From assembly GCA_964498095.1 (NCBI GenBank), contig CAZCFY010000007.1:118544-182543 (forward strand): a stretch of DNA of 64,000 nucleotides. The letters run 5' to 3'. Positions 40,819-50,212 of this stretch are shown one piece after another. Made by a program: the position numbers and the translations under genes. The notes beneath the pieces are model-generated. The model was not told the origin of the DNA. It saw nothing but the letters and a program-made list of their open reading frames with translations, and did no database searches. Each line of letters opens with the position of its first letter. Positions within the stretch are counted from its first letter, which is position 1. The DNA is from SG-bin7 sp964498095. GTDB taxonomy: Bacteria > Bdellovibrionota > Bdellovibrionia > Bdellovibrionales > SG-bin7.

Positions 40819-42312
40819 TTAACTACTCTTTGGTAGTTCCGAAATCGGCGCCTCTTTTAGTTCTTTACCATTGTACATGTAAATGCGGCGCTCACCGTCC
40901 ATTACAGTAACGAGGTTAACAGGTCTTCCCCAAACGGAAAATAGGTTAGCCATCGTGTCAGACATATAGTTGGGCTGCATATCCACACCTTCGTGAAGGT
41001 GGTTTAACAAAAGCTCGCCCCGGTTTTCAAAATTGGCGTCTTCGATTTGAATAATCGGCTGCCCGAAATTTGTAAGGTGAAACAAGAACTGCTTCTTTAT
41101 GGCGCCAAAATTTCGAGTTTCGATTTCATAGTGACCCGTGCGTGGATTATGTTTGTAAACAAACATTTTGTTCTTAACGCAAAATTCCTCGGTTAAAAAC
41201 TCATCAATAAATGTGACGTCATTGTAGTTACGCCGAACCTCAAAAATCTTCTCTCGTCCCAGGCCAAGCTTCTTATCCCAGCTTTGCTTAAGCTTTATGT
41301 CTTCACATTCATTCCACTCTTTGCCAAACTGACCTTTATTCCAACGCTCCTCGATATCTCGGAAAAGCTCAATACCGACTTTGTAGGGGTTAAATCCCGT
41401 CGGCGACATGGCCATCGTGCCGCTATGATGATCGGCATAATCCACAACTTCCGCGCTGGTCACAACGTCGCTAGTCATAATTTTTGAATGCCAATAACTA
41501 GCCCAGCCTTCATTCATGATTTTCGTCATGCCCTGTGGGGCAAAATAGTAAGCTTCATCACGAATTATAGACATAACCTCTTGCTGCCAATTCTTTAATG
41601 GCGCGTTGTAAATTAAGAACAAGAGAATGTCGCGCTCTGCTCGCGCCGGAAATTTTGCCAGCTGTTGGCGCTTACTCACTTCGCGCTGCTGTTGCTCTTT
41701 AATAAACTGAGGTGGATTAATGTATTCGTCCATATAGTCGCGGTCGACTTTAAACTTTTGATCCGAAATGGACTCGTCTTCCTGAGAACTTTCGCTTTTT
41801 GACGGAACGTAAGGACTGTAGCGGTCAATTAAGTTTTCCAAACTCAAACACAAGTCCACAAAGTTTTCCACCTCCTCGATGCCATAGCGGTCGATAAAGC
41901 GGCGGATCTTTGTGGCGTTATTAGCCATTACATCCATCATTTTGCGGTTTGTTTTGGAAAACCACTGGTTATTTTTAAAAAAGTCGCAATGGCCGTAGAC
42001 ATGGGCCATCACCAGCTTTTGATCTACAAAGAGATTTCCTTCCATTAAGTAGGCGTAACAAGGGTCCGTGTTTATGACCATTTCGTAAATTTTGGAGAGC
42101 CCATATTCGTAACCCTTTGAGAGCTGCTCATATTCCATACCAAATCGCCAATGCGGATAGCGGACTGGAAATCCCCCGCGCGCGGCGAATTGATTCATTT
42201 GATCATAGGTGATTACTTCGAAAACAGTTTCGAAAAAGTCGAGCCCATAACTGCGCGCAATTTTTTCTATTTTTACGCGTTCTTTTTCTAGTTCGGGAGG
42301 TAACACGCCCAT
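40819..42312 (-). CDS. SpoVR-family protein
   Basis: The protein has 497 residues. The family is known from sporulation in Bacillus and as YcgB in gamma-proteobacteria. It usually sits with PrkA and a YeaH-type VWA protein. Conserved stretches such as FPHWRFGMEYEQLSKGYEYG-like (YPHWRFGMEYEQLSKGY), MNEGWASYWHSK, NPYKVGIELFRDIEERW and LLLNHLHEGVD are present. Its start follows directly on the stop of the DUF444 gene (TAAATG), so the three genes are one operon. The biochemical role is still unclear in the literature I know. Confidence 0.94.
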   Translation of the reverse strand: MGVLPPELEKERVKIEKIARSYGLDFFETVFEVITYDQMNQFAARGGFPVRYPHWRFGMEYEQLSKGYEYGLSKIYEMVINTDPCYAYLMEGNLFVDQKLVMAHVYGHCDFFKNNQWFSKTNRKMMDVMANNATKIRRFIDRYGIEEVENFVDLCLSLENLIDRYSPYVPSKSESSQEDESISDQKFKVDRDYMDEYINPPQFIKEQQQREVSKRQQLAKFPARAERDILLFLIYNAPLKNWQQEVMSIIRDEAYYFAPQGMTKIMNEGWASYWHSKIMTSDVVTSAEVVDYADHHSGTMAMSPTGFNPYKVGIELFRDIEERWNKGQFGKEWNECEDIKLKQSWDKKLGLGREKIFEVRRNYNDVTFIDEFLTEEFCVKNKMFVYKHNPRTGHYEIETRNFGAIKKQFLFHLTNFGQPIIQIEDANFENRGELLLNHLHEGVDMQPNYMSDTMANLFSVWGRPVNLVTVMDGERRIYMYNGKELKEAPISELPKSS

Positions 42313-43410
42313 TTACTTTCCCTTTCCTAAAAAGTCTTTAATGGAATCAACTATTTTTTCCCGGCTGGGGATCCGGCTAGTGACAAGGACTTCCGAGTTA
42401 GGAAATTCACGCTCTAAATCTTTTAAAAACTGGCCGCTTCCGTATTTACTTTCCACCTGCCCATAACCAAACATATTTACGCGCGGAAAAAAGAAGTCTT
42501 TAATTAAATTTAAGCAAAGCCGGGTGTCCTCGCCGCTCCAATTGTCCCCGTCACTAAAGTGAAAAGGATATATATTCCAGCGATCCAAGGGGTATTCATC
42601 ATCAATTATTTTTTGACAAAGCTTATACGCAGAACTGATAAGCGTGCCGCCCGACTCGCTTGTGCTAAAAAAAGTTTTCTCGTCGACTTCTTTCGCCGAA
42701 GCGTCGTGGATAATAAAACGTGTTTCGAGCCCTTTATAATGACGCTTTAACCAAGCATTGATCCAAAAACTTTCCAGGCGAACGATTTCTTTTTGTTCAT
42801 CACCCATGGAGCCTGAAACGTCCATCATATAAATGACGACGGCACTGGCTTCGGGCTTAACAACCGTCTTAAATGAGCGGTAGCGAAAATCCCGTCGGAT
42901 GGGAACAACAATGGGATCATCCGGATTATAAGTGCCCGAAGCTATCGAACGCTTTAACGCTTCTTTGTAAGAGGCTTTAAAATGCCTAAGTCCTTCCGGT
43001 CCCACCGGCGCTAATCCTGAATATTTTATTTTCGTGATATCGGTTTGCTTGTTACCCTTGGGCTGAATGCGCGGAAGCTGCAACTCTTCACCTAAAATGT
43101 CGGCTAGATCTTCAAGCTGAACATCTATTTCTAAAATATGTTCGCCCGGAGAATCACCCGCTTGGCCAGCGCCGGGCCCTTGTTCACCATCGACCGCATC
43201 GCCGGGCCCACCCTGTCCCTGGCCAACCCCGCCACTTTGCTTGGGTCCATATTTAAAACGCGGAATATCGATCTGCGGGATGGGGATTTTTACGAAATCC
43301 TTTTCCTGCCTTCCGATCATTTCGCCATGGGTAATATATTTCTTGAAGTTCTCTTTTATCTTCCCACGGACGATCTGCTTAAACCTGTTATGGTCTTCTC
43401 GTATACTCAT
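42313..43410 (-). CDS. DUF444 / YeaH-type VWA-like protein
   Basis: The protein has 365 residues. The family hallmark is the VWA-like metal site in VVIYMMDVSGSMGDEQKEIV (D-x-S-x-S) after a region rich in Gly/Gln (QSGGVGQGQGGPGDAVDG). It acts with the PrkA kinase and SpoVR. The ATG overlaps the PrkA stop (TAATG). Its stop is directly before the SpoVR start. The linker from about residue 55 to 100 is low-complexity and may be flexible. Confidence 0.94.
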   Translation of the reverse strand: MSIREDHNRFKQIVRGKIKENFKKYITHGEMIGRQEKDFVKIPIPQIDIPRFKYGPKQSGGVGQGQGGPGDAVDGEQGPGAGQAGDSPGEHILEIDVQLEDLADILGEELQLPRIQPKGNKQTDITKIKYSGLAPVGPEGLRHFKASYKEALKRSIASGTYNPDDPIVVPIRRDFRYRSFKTVVKPEASAVVIYMMDVSGSMGDEQKEIVRLESFWINAWLKRHYKGLETRFIIHDASAKEVDEKTFFSTSESGGTLISSAYKLCQKIIDDEYPLDRWNIYPFHFSDGDNWSGEDTRLCLNLIKDFFFPRVNMFGYGQVESKYGSGQFLKDLEREFPNSEVLVTSRIPSREKIVDSIKDFLGKGK

Positions 43411-45488
43411 TATTTATTTTTTACGTCTCCACGGGCAAAAATGCTGGCCACATACTGAAGAACATCGTTAGCTGAAACCTCGTCATATCCAAAATCCTTA
43501 ATAAGACGGGATTTCACGATATCGATTTTCTCTTGCGTATCTTTATCCACGACACTCGAAACCAGAGAGTTCAATTTGATAGAGTCTTTTTGGTCCTCAA
43601 AAAGCTTTAATTCAAAGGCCTTATGCAGTCTCTCGTTTGTGCGGTAATCAAAACGCTTACCGTCCAAAGACAGGTGACCGATATGCCCCATGATTTCCCG
43701 GCGAAAATCGTCCTTGCGTGATTCGGGAATATCTATTTTTTCCTCAATCGAACGCATTAGCCGCTCGTTTGGTTCCTCATCTTGGCCGGTAAATTGATTG
43801 CGTACTTTTTCCCGTTGAGTATACGCCTTGACATTATCGATATAGTTACCGCAAAGCCGCGCTAAAGCGCCTTCGTCGGCACTAATCGCCCGCTGCACTT
43901 CCGCTTTTATAATGTCTTCATATTCCTGCTTAACGACGGCTAATAATTCTTTAAACTCATTTTTAATTTCGTCATTAGAAATGAGTGAGTGATTTTTTAA
44001 ACCGGCGTCAAGTTCATTGAGAACCATGAAGGGATTTACTGAACCCTTATTCATTTGTTGCGCAAACACGATCGCGTTAGAAAGCTTATCCTGAATATAG
44101 CGTGGAGAGATTCCCTCTAAGCCTTCGCGCTTGGCTTCTTTTCTGAGTTCTTTGACGTTATCTTCGGTAAAGTTTGGCAATGTCTTTCCATTATAGAGTT
44201 TTAATTTTTGAATCCGCGTAAGATTTGCTTTCTTAGGTTTCTCTAAGCGCGTAAGTACGGCCCACATCGCAGCCATTTCGATAGTATGTGGAGCAATACT
44301 AATTCCGCGCAATTTGCGCGAATTAAAATCCTTTTTGTAAATTTGAATTTCGTCGTTCCATTTGGTGATGTAAGGAATGTCGATTTTCACGGTACGGTCG
44401 CGAAGCGCTTCCATAAATTCGTTGTCTTGAAGTTTGCGGTACTCGGGCTCATTGGTATGACCGATAATTACTTCATCAATATGGGTTTGCGCAAATTTCT
44501 TGGGCTTTACTCTGTGCTCTTGCGAAGCTCCCAGTAAATCATATAAGAACGCTACATCTAGTTTTAACACTTCCACGAATTCAATCATTCCGCGGTTGGC
44601 AACATTAAACTCACCGTCGAAGTTAAACGCGCGGGGGTCTGAATCCGACCCATACTCCGCAATTTTACGGTAATTGATATCACCGGTTAACTCGGTGCTG
44701 TCCTGATTTTTTTCATCTTTAGGCTGGAATGTCCCGATTCCGACGCGGTCGGCCTCGCTTAGAATTAAGCGGTGAACTTTGACGTGCCCAAGAACTTTTG
44801 TAAGGTCACCCTCGTAGCGATTCATAAGCTGCGTGAAGATGTAACGGCTAGGCGGACTTAATTCACCTTCCAAAGTTATGCGAAAGTCCCCTTTGTAACC
44901 ACGATTTAGCTCTTCCAAAAACTTTGGCCGCAATTCGTGTGGGATAAGTAGTAGCGGCTCTTCGTGCATCGGACTGGCGAAAGCACGATTACCTTTTCCA
45001 AACAACCATTCGTTTTCACCATTGGGATCAACCCAATCAAATGTGTAGAGTGCTCCGCCATCGGTTTTAGAGTAGCGCTCGACTCCCTGTTTTAACAGAC
45101 GGCAAATTGTTGACTTGGCACTTCCTACCGGTCCATGCAGCAGGATAACGCGTTTTTCGGTTCCATAACCAAGGGCGGCGGACCGAAGAACGTTAATTAA
45201 TTTCATGATCGGCACATCCAAACCGAACACGGCATCCTTTCCGTTATTTTCATCGTCATTAAAAAAGTGGTAACGGATGACTTGCTTTTTCGTATCAACA
45301 TAATCGGCTTTGCCTTTTTCCATGATCATGTCGTACATGCGCTGAAACGCATTGCGAGTCACTTTTGGATTATTTTTCACGATGTTGAGGTATTCGTCGA
45401 AACTTCCGCTCCAGCTTAGGTCACGGAATTTTTCGCGGTCGTTCCAATCTTTTAGTAGCCCCTGAAGACTTATTCTTGAATCGGCCAT
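43410..45488 (-). CDS. prkA: PrkA serine protein kinase
   Basis: The protein has 692 residues. It is an AAA-type protein with P-loop LLHGPVGSAKSTICRLL (about residue 115-130) and FLEELNRGYKGDFRITLEGEL in the AAA core, then a C-terminal PrkA kinase-like domain. In E. coli the homologue YeaG is linked to stress and slow growth. It is the first gene of the PrkA-YeaH-SpoVR operon; its stop overlaps the next start by one base. The upstream gap of about 110 bases to the next feature holds its promoter. Confidence 0.96.
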   Translation of the reverse strand: MADSRISLQGLLKDWNDREKFRDLSWSGSFDEYLNIVKNNPKVTRNAFQRMYDMIMEKGKADYVDTKKQVIRYHFFNDDENNGKDAVFGLDVPIMKLINVLRSAALGYGTEKRVILLHGPVGSAKSTICRLLKQGVERYSKTDGGALYTFDWVDPNGENEWLFGKGNRAFASPMHEEPLLLIPHELRPKFLEELNRGYKGDFRITLEGELSPPSRYIFTQLMNRYEGDLTKVLGHVKVHRLILSEADRVGIGTFQPKDEKNQDSTELTGDINYRKIAEYGSDSDPRAFNFDGEFNVANRGMIEFVEVLKLDVAFLYDLLGASQEHRVKPKKFAQTHIDEVIIGHTNEPEYRKLQDNEFMEALRDRTVKIDIPYITKWNDEIQIYKKDFNSRKLRGISIAPHTIEMAAMWAVLTRLEKPKKANLTRIQKLKLYNGKTLPNFTEDNVKELRKEAKREGLEGISPRYIQDKLSNAIVFAQQMNKGSVNPFMVLNELDAGLKNHSLISNDEIKNEFKELLAVVKQEYEDIIKAEVQRAISADEGALARLCGNYIDNVKAYTQREKVRNQFTGQDEEPNERLMRSIEEKIDIPESRKDDFRREIMGHIGHLSLDGKRFDYRTNERLHKAFELKLFEDQKDSIKLNSLVSSVVDKDTQEKIDIVKSRLIKDFGYDEVSANDVLQYVASIFARGDVKNK

Positions 45489-45665
45489 ATCCTCTCCTTG
45501 GATGTTAAAAGGACCTCTATATTATTATGCCCTTTTGCCAACATTTCCGCAAATCTACGCCAGACTATTTCCCTTCTTGAATTAACCGATCCAAAAAAGT
45601 TATGTCTCATTTTGACTCGCGTCTAACACTACTCATGGCAAAACTTATGACTGGTATTAGAGGGA

Positions 45666-45687
45666 ACAAAGGTGACAACACCTTTGT
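45666..45687. terminator. Hairpin after the LolB-like gene
   Basis: ACAAAGGTG-ACAA-CACCTTTGT is a perfect 9-bp stem ending 13 bases beyond the stop of the LolB-like gene (minus strand). The T run is short, so it may be a terminator or an mRNA-stabilising hairpin. Confidence 0.45.
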
Positions 45688-45699
45688 CCAGCGGCGCCC

Positions 45700-46401
45700 T
45701 TACAATCGTTTGAACCCTTTGGGCACCGGAAGGTTAAAAGTTTTTTCAGAAAAACTCTCATCGGGTGAAAACTTACCGAAAATCAATTTCATTATGTAAC
45801 CTTCACCACTAATAACGACTGTCTTCTCTTGGCCATCACGCTCGGTGACTTCAAGTGATATTTTGTTTTCCTGATTTTCACATTTCTGCAAAAATCCCCG
45901 GCCATCCGAACTGCAAATCCACCCGACCGCGTTTATGGATTCATCAAACAGAATTGCTGGCAGCATTCGTAAATCTACTGGAACGCCAAAAACATCGCGC
46001 GACAAAACTTCCTTTGAACTTTGACCTTCCCTAAATTCTTTTTTCTTTATTAGGAGTGCCTGGTAAGAGTCATTGTTCACGACAATACTAGCTAAATGAA
46101 TTCCCATGATGGCTTTAACGTCAGCCCGCACTTTCTTTTCCGCTTTTATGGCCTTGAAATTTACCGTGAGTGTATGATTTTTATTTTTTGCCTTGTCTTC
46201 GATTTCTATCTTCGATTGCCATTTTCCCGCATTCACCGCGCGAAAATCAAATGGCGGCTTGGGTGCCGATGGACACGCCGTTAACAGAAATGCGAAAAGA
46301 TAATATTTACTTAGATTTACGAGAAGCCGGGAGTCGCTCTTTAGATGTCTGGGCGTCCAAGGCCATGAGCTTAGTTTTAATTTTTGCCACTTGGCTCTCA
46401 T
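45700..46401 (-). CDS. LolB-like or DUF4292-like lipoprotein
   Basis: The body (KWQSKIEIEDKAKNKNHTLT, VRADVKAIMGIHLASIVVNN, GVPVDLRMLPAILF) fits outer-membrane lipoprotein-carrier folds. The hydrophobic part KYYLFAFLLTACPSAPKPP has a lipobox (LTAC). There is no ATG, GTG or TTG right before it in frame; the nearest ATG is at 46401, which has GGA ahead but adds a long N-terminal part and overlaps the TPR gene by 95 bases. An uncommon start codon closer to the lipobox is possible. About 233 residues as called. Confidence 0.7.
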   Translation of the reverse strand: MRAKWQKLKLSSWPWTPRHLKSDSRLLVNLSKYYLFAFLLTACPSAPKPPFDFRAVNAGKWQSKIEIEDKAKNKNHTLTVNFKAIKAEKKVRADVKAIMGIHLASIVVNNDSYQALLIKKKEFREGQSSKEVLSRDVFGVPVDLRMLPAILFDESINAVGWICSSDGRGFLQKCENQENKISLEVTERDGQEKTVVISGEGYIMKLIFGKFSPDESFSEKTFNLPVPKGFKRL

Positions 46402-48136
46402 TTTTTTCCAGCTCCAATGCCTTTTTGTACATGACACGGGCCTTGTTTGTCATTTGATTCTTAAAGTAGGCGTCGCCTAAGTGCTCGGCAATAATGCTTT
46501 CATCGCCACGCAATTTAAACGCTAGTTCTAAGGTTTTTATCGCTTCGGTCACGCGCCCTTGTTTAAATAAAGTCCAACCTAACGTATCTAAAATATAACC
46601 ATCTTCAGGCTCGATCTCCGAAGCGCGACGGGCCATTGCCTCGGCTTGATCGAGTAAGCGATTTTGATCGGCATACGTGTACGCGACATAGTTTAATGCT
46701 TGCGCGTGATCGGGATTAACCTCTAATACTTTATTCATTTCGTCGATGGTCTGATCGACCTTGCCAATTTTATCGTAAAGTGTACCCAGCAAAAAGCGCA
46801 GGTCCGTATTATTTGGAAAGCGTTCAACGCCTTCCTTTATTACCACCATCGCCTGCTCGTAGTCTTTGTTTTCACTCAATAAGGCGGCAAGCGAACTGTA
46901 AAATTGCGGAACATCCTTACGAATCTTAAGCGCTTCCTTTAAAACCGAAAGGGCCTTGTCTTTTTTGTCTACGACCCGGTAGCTGTGCGCTTGCAATACG
47001 ACAGCCTGAAGATAAAGTGGACTCGAAGCCGGCACTTGTTCAAAATGCTTTATCGCGGCATCGTAGTTGCCTTTTTCCATATAAACCGCCGCCAAGAAGT
47101 ACCTTACTTTATCGGAATCAGGTACCCGCGCTAAGAGTTTTTCTAGTTGAGAAATGGCGGCGTCATATTTCTTCTGCGTAAACAGAATATGCGCCATCTT
47201 TAGTAATACATTGAGATCGTCGGGATCAGATTCAGCGGCGATTTCGAATTGCTGGTAAGCAAGTTCAAATTTCTCCTGATCCATATAAAGTGGAGCCAAA
47301 ACTTCCGCGACATTGGCATTGGGCCCATGCCGGTCTTGAAAGGCGGCCAGAAGTTCTACGGCCCTTTTGACATTATTTTTATTTTGATAGACGGCCGCTA
47401 ACGCCAATACCGCATCAGAAAAATCGGGTTTTACACCGAGAGCTTTTTCAAATGCTTTTTCCGCTTGCTCCATGGACTTCGGTGTATTTTGTTGAGCGCG
47501 AATTCGGCCAACGTAATACCAAGCTAAATAGGTATTCGGGAATTTTTTATTTTTTGTGAGTCCTTCAAAGTAACGAACGGCCTCATCGTACTTGCCTTCT
47601 TCCGCCAGCAAAGCGCCAATATAAAGTTGTGCGTCAGCATTTTCGGGTTCAATGGCTCGCGCCTCTTCGTACTGCAGGCGCGCCTTATCGTACATTTTCA
47701 TCGACGAGTACATGGCGCCCAAAAGAAATCTGGTATCCAATGTTTTTGGATCCATTTTTACCGAAGTTTCGGCGTACTCGATAGCTTCGGCAATTAAACC
47801 CATGCGGACATATTCTTTGGCCAGTCTAAAATACACAGTCGGAGAATCGGGATCATAGACTAGAGTGTGGCGGAATTCTTCGACCGCCTTTTCGCTTTGC
47901 CCCTCATTGGCATAAGTCTCTCCCATTGCAAAGTGGTAGTCCGCTTGCGATCGTCGCGCCATGGGATCAGCTTCGGAATTCGAAAATTCCGCCGGTGGAT
48001 TCGTGGGAGATTTTTTTACTGCTTTTGCGCCAACAGCGGATGCGCCTTCTTCGTCGGAAGAAAGTCTCTCGAAAGTAGCGCATGCCCCGAGCCCAATCAT
48101 CGTGATTGTCAGTAGCCCCTTAAGGCAAGATTTCAT
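46307..48136 (-). CDS. TPR-rich lipoprotein
   Basis: The ATG at 48136 follows GGGTG and gives MKSCLKGLLTITMIGLGACAT, a lipoprotein signal with lipobox LGAC. At least 12 tetratricopeptide repeats follow (for example AEAIEYAETSVKMDPKTLDT, ARLQYEEARAIEPENADAQ, AAISQLEKLLARVPDSDKVR, AMARRASEIEPEDGYILDT). Such proteins are scaffolds for outer-membrane assembly, secretion or motility. It lies just upstream of the LolB-like gene and overlaps its reading frame. The role is not proven. Confidence 0.9.
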   Translation of the reverse strand: MKSCLKGLLTITMIGLGACATFERLSSDEEGASAVGAKAVKKSPTNPPAEFSNSEADPMARRSQADYHFAMGETYANEGQSEKAVEEFRHTLVYDPDSPTVYFRLAKEYVRMGLIAEAIEYAETSVKMDPKTLDTRFLLGAMYSSMKMYDKARLQYEEARAIEPENADAQLYIGALLAEEGKYDEAVRYFEGLTKNKKFPNTYLAWYYVGRIRAQQNTPKSMEQAEKAFEKALGVKPDFSDAVLALAAVYQNKNNVKRAVELLAAFQDRHGPNANVAEVLAPLYMDQEKFELAYQQFEIAAESDPDDLNVLLKMAHILFTQKKYDAAISQLEKLLARVPDSDKVRYFLAAVYMEKGNYDAAIKHFEQVPASSPLYLQAVVLQAHSYRVVDKKDKALSVLKEALKIRKDVPQFYSSLAALLSENKDYEQAMVVIKEGVERFPNNTDLRFLLGTLYDKIGKVDQTIDEMNKVLEVNPDHAQALNYVAYTYADQNRLLDQAEAMARRASEIEPEDGYILDTLGWTLFKQGRVTEAIKTLELAFKLRGDESIIAEHLGDAYFKNQMTNKARVMYKKALELEKNESQVAKIKTKLMALDAQTSKERLPASRKSK

Positions 48137-48249
48137 AACACCCGCTTTCAAACAGCGAGAATTCACTCTCAACTGTCTAATTATTTATCGGTGCAAAAAC
48201 CCCAGAGCTTTAAATTTTTAAGTGCTATTTTGAAGGCTTAGACCAATTA

Positions 48250-48729
48250 CTATTTATTGATAATATCAATCTTTTTGATGTAGCCGAGATCATCGCCAAT
48301 AAAGTTATAACTACCGCTTGTGATCTGACTTAGGTTGAGGCCAGAAATTTTCGTCTCAATATGAACGTTTTTTCCGCCCGAAAGTAAAACGAGGAATGCG
48401 GTTCTTCCTTGTTCGTCCCGAAAATATTTGTAGGCATAAGGGCGACCCCACGGATCTAAACCAATAATACCTTCGGGGCGCAAAGTTGCAGCTTTGGGGT
48501 CCAGTTTTACAGAAGCTGGTCCCCGAGATGGGCGATTTTGGGAAATTGGGTCAACTCCCGCCATCTGGGTGGCGAGCGCGGCCAGGTTCCGGTTTGTACG
48601 GTCAACCTTGTACCCCTTGACCTCCGTAAAAATGACACCCAGGGCAAATTTTATGGAAAAGAGACACAGCACCAATGATGCAATTATTTCAACTGTCCTA
48701 ACTTGAGAGCTTCCAGAGCCAGCATTCAT
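48250..48729 (-). CDS. Pseudopilin-like (GspG-like) protein
   Basis: The protein has 159 residues. A hydrophobic helix (VEIIASLVLCLFSIKFALGV) follows a short N-terminus of ten residues, and the C-terminus contains GLDPWGRPYAYKYF, close to the type II secretion major pseudopilin motif (DPWGxPY). The prepilin peptidase site (G before a Met/Phe-Glu) is not typical, so it may be a relative with an ordinary anchor. No type II secretion genes lie nearby. Confidence 0.65.
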   Translation of the reverse strand: MNAGSGSSQVRTVEIIASLVLCLFSIKFALGVIFTEVKGYKVDRTNRNLAALATQMAGVDPISQNRPSRGPASVKLDPKAATLRPEGIIGLDPWGRPYAYKYFRDEQGRTAFLVLLSGGKNVHIETKISGLNLSQITSGSYNFIGDDLGYIKKIDIINK

Positions 48730-48962
48730 GCCTAGACTATCGGCTAGTTTAAGGAAAACTTTATCTATATCCAGGGGGGCAATTAACCGTCTCTGTTTGC
48801 CAAAGTGTCCCTATTTTTGAGATGTTAACAGCTTGTGTCTATAATAATTGCAATTCAATTCCACGGGGTTTTCATCACTTGACAGGCCGTGCCGACCGCA
48901 GCTATTGTCTCGGCGAAATGAATAAAAAAGGTGTAAAAACCTTTTAAAATGGGAGATTCCAT

Positions 48963-49511
48963 ATGGGGGGAAATCCAGTGCAAAATCAACCAAATACCTC
49001 AGTACCGAGCAACGCAAAGGTAAGTGGTAAAACCAAGATTATTAAGCGTTACCAAAACCGTAAGCTCTACGACACTCAGCAAAGCTGTTACGTAACTTTG
49101 GACGATATCGCCAAAATGATTCGCAACAACGAAGAAGTTATGGTGATTGATAATAAATCGAAAAACGACATTACGGCTGCAACACTAACTCAAATTATTT
49201 TCGAATCTGAAAAGAAAGCTTCTCACTATGCTCCGCTTTTCACACTTCGCGAAATTATTCAGCACGGCAACGGAAGCATCTCAAATTTCTTAGCGAAACT
49301 GGGCGCTTTCCCGAAAGAGTACATGACAAAAACTACTCCTTACAAAGAGCCTGTGACTGAAGCAAAACCGGCTTTCGAAGACATTAAACAAACTCTTGAA
49401 AACCGCGTAGCAAGTGCTGCAGAGAAAACGGCTTCTGAAATGAATAACGAAGGCTTCCGTGAAGATGATACTCCAAGCCTTCCTTCTTCAAACAAGAGCT
49501 TAAATAACTAA
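48963..49511 (+). CDS. PhaR-like polyhydroxyalkanoate synthesis regulator
   Basis: The protein has 182 residues. The DNA-binding N-domain of PhaR is clear: KIIKRYQNRKLYDTQQSCYV, TLDDIAKMIRNNEEVMVIDN, KNDITAATLTQIIFESEKKA. PhaR represses PHA granule protein genes and binds PHA. No PHA synthase is in the window, so the regulated genes lie elsewhere or the regulator has another use here. The ribosome site GGGAG precedes the ATG. A terminator and a large inverted repeat follow. Confidence 0.88.
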   Translation: MGGNPVQNQPNTSVPSNAKVSGKTKIIKRYQNRKLYDTQQSCYVTLDDIAKMIRNNEEVMVIDNKSKNDITAATLTQIIFESEKKASHYAPLFTLREIIQHGNGSISNFLAKLGAFPKEYMTKTTPYKEPVTEAKPAFEDIKQTLENRVASAAEKTASEMNNEGFREDDTPSLPSSNKSLNN

Positions 49512-49537
49512 GTTTAAATTTATTTAATCAGACTTTG

Positions 49538-49575
49538 AAAACCCTTGGTAGCCAACTATCAAGGGTTTTTTATTT
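49538..49575 (+). terminator. Rho-independent terminator after the PhaR-like gene
   Basis: AAAACCCTTG and CAAGGGTTTT form the stem around a loop (GTAGCCAACTAT), followed by T residues. It stops the regulator's transcript before the inverted repeat. Confidence 0.75.
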
Positions 49576-49636
49576 TTTAGGTAACAGTTCCCTTTCCTCG
49601 ATGCGACACATCGAGGAAAGGGAACTGTTACCTAAA
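49576..49636. repeat. Perfect 28-bp-arm inverted repeat
   Basis: Arms of 28 bases (49576-49603 and 49609-49636) are exact reverse complements around the 5-base loop CGACA. The left arm begins TTTAGGTAACAGTTCCC. This is far longer than a usual terminator stem and lies between the PhaR-like regulator and the outer-membrane protein gene. It could be a cruciform or protein-binding site, a tiny non-autonomous mobile repeat, or a strong bidirectional terminator. Confidence 0.9.
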
Positions 49637-49675
49637 CTTGGAACTCTTGATATTTTGGGGGTTCGAGGAGGCGTT

Positions 49676-50212
49676 ATGCGATTAATTTTGGCCATGTTAT
49701 TAACGGTGATTTCAACATCGGCGTTCGCGATTGACGAAGGCGATATCCGTGTTGGCGTAATTGGGGGAAACAACAATTTGTTGGGTGACGTGGGCGACGG
49801 GGGGCACAATACGCTTTCTACAGGCGCGATCTTCGCCTACCAACTTCTGGATGATATCGCCTTCAACGTGATTTATTTAACGAGCAAACATGAATTTATC
49901 GCAGTTCAAAAGCATACTAATCTATCCCTCGGGGTTGACTACTACACCGGAGGGGACGGCACGATAGCGTACCATCTTTCGGGCGGAGCATGTACGATCA
50001 GTAATAGCTTCACCACTTCATCATTTGATGGCAATGCAATGTGCTTATATGCCGGCGGCGGAATTGATTTTCAAATACAGTCAAATTTTCTTTTTGGTTT
50101 AAAAGCTAAATACAATAAAGCTTTTGAAACCACCGGCCCCACGGGCGCGAAAAACGTACAAGACTCTATCGACGTATTCGCTGCCGTGGAATTTGTATTC
50201 GGCAAAAAATAA
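49676..50212 (+). CDS. Predicted outer-membrane beta-barrel protein, small
   Basis: The ATG at 49676 has GAGGAGG and gives MRLILAMLLTVISTSAFAID, a signal peptide. The mature part (about 160 residues) has alternating strands, GGDGTIAYHLSG, LFGLKAKYNKAFE, and ends in ...FAAVEFVFGKK, close to an outer-membrane barrel end. A reading from 49535 would run through the inverted repeat and is rejected. The small size fits an 8-stranded OmpW/OmpX-like barrel; the family is unsure. It is convergent with the AgmX-like gene, with no gap. Confidence 0.75.
   Translation: MRLILAMLLTVISTSAFAIDEGDIRVGVIGGNNNLLGDVGDGGHNTLSTGAIFAYQLLDDIAFNVIYLTSKHEFIAVQKHTNLSLGVDYYTGGDGTIAYHLSGGACTISNSFTTSSFDGNAMCLYAGGGIDFQIQSNFLFGLKAKYNKAFETTGPTGAKNVQDSIDVFAAVEFVFGKK

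Noticed and set aside
49535..49675. N-terminal extension of the outer-membrane protein through the inverted repeat
   Set aside because: The internal ATG at 49676 has a strong ribosome site and a signal peptide; the extension has neither and comes from the repeat.
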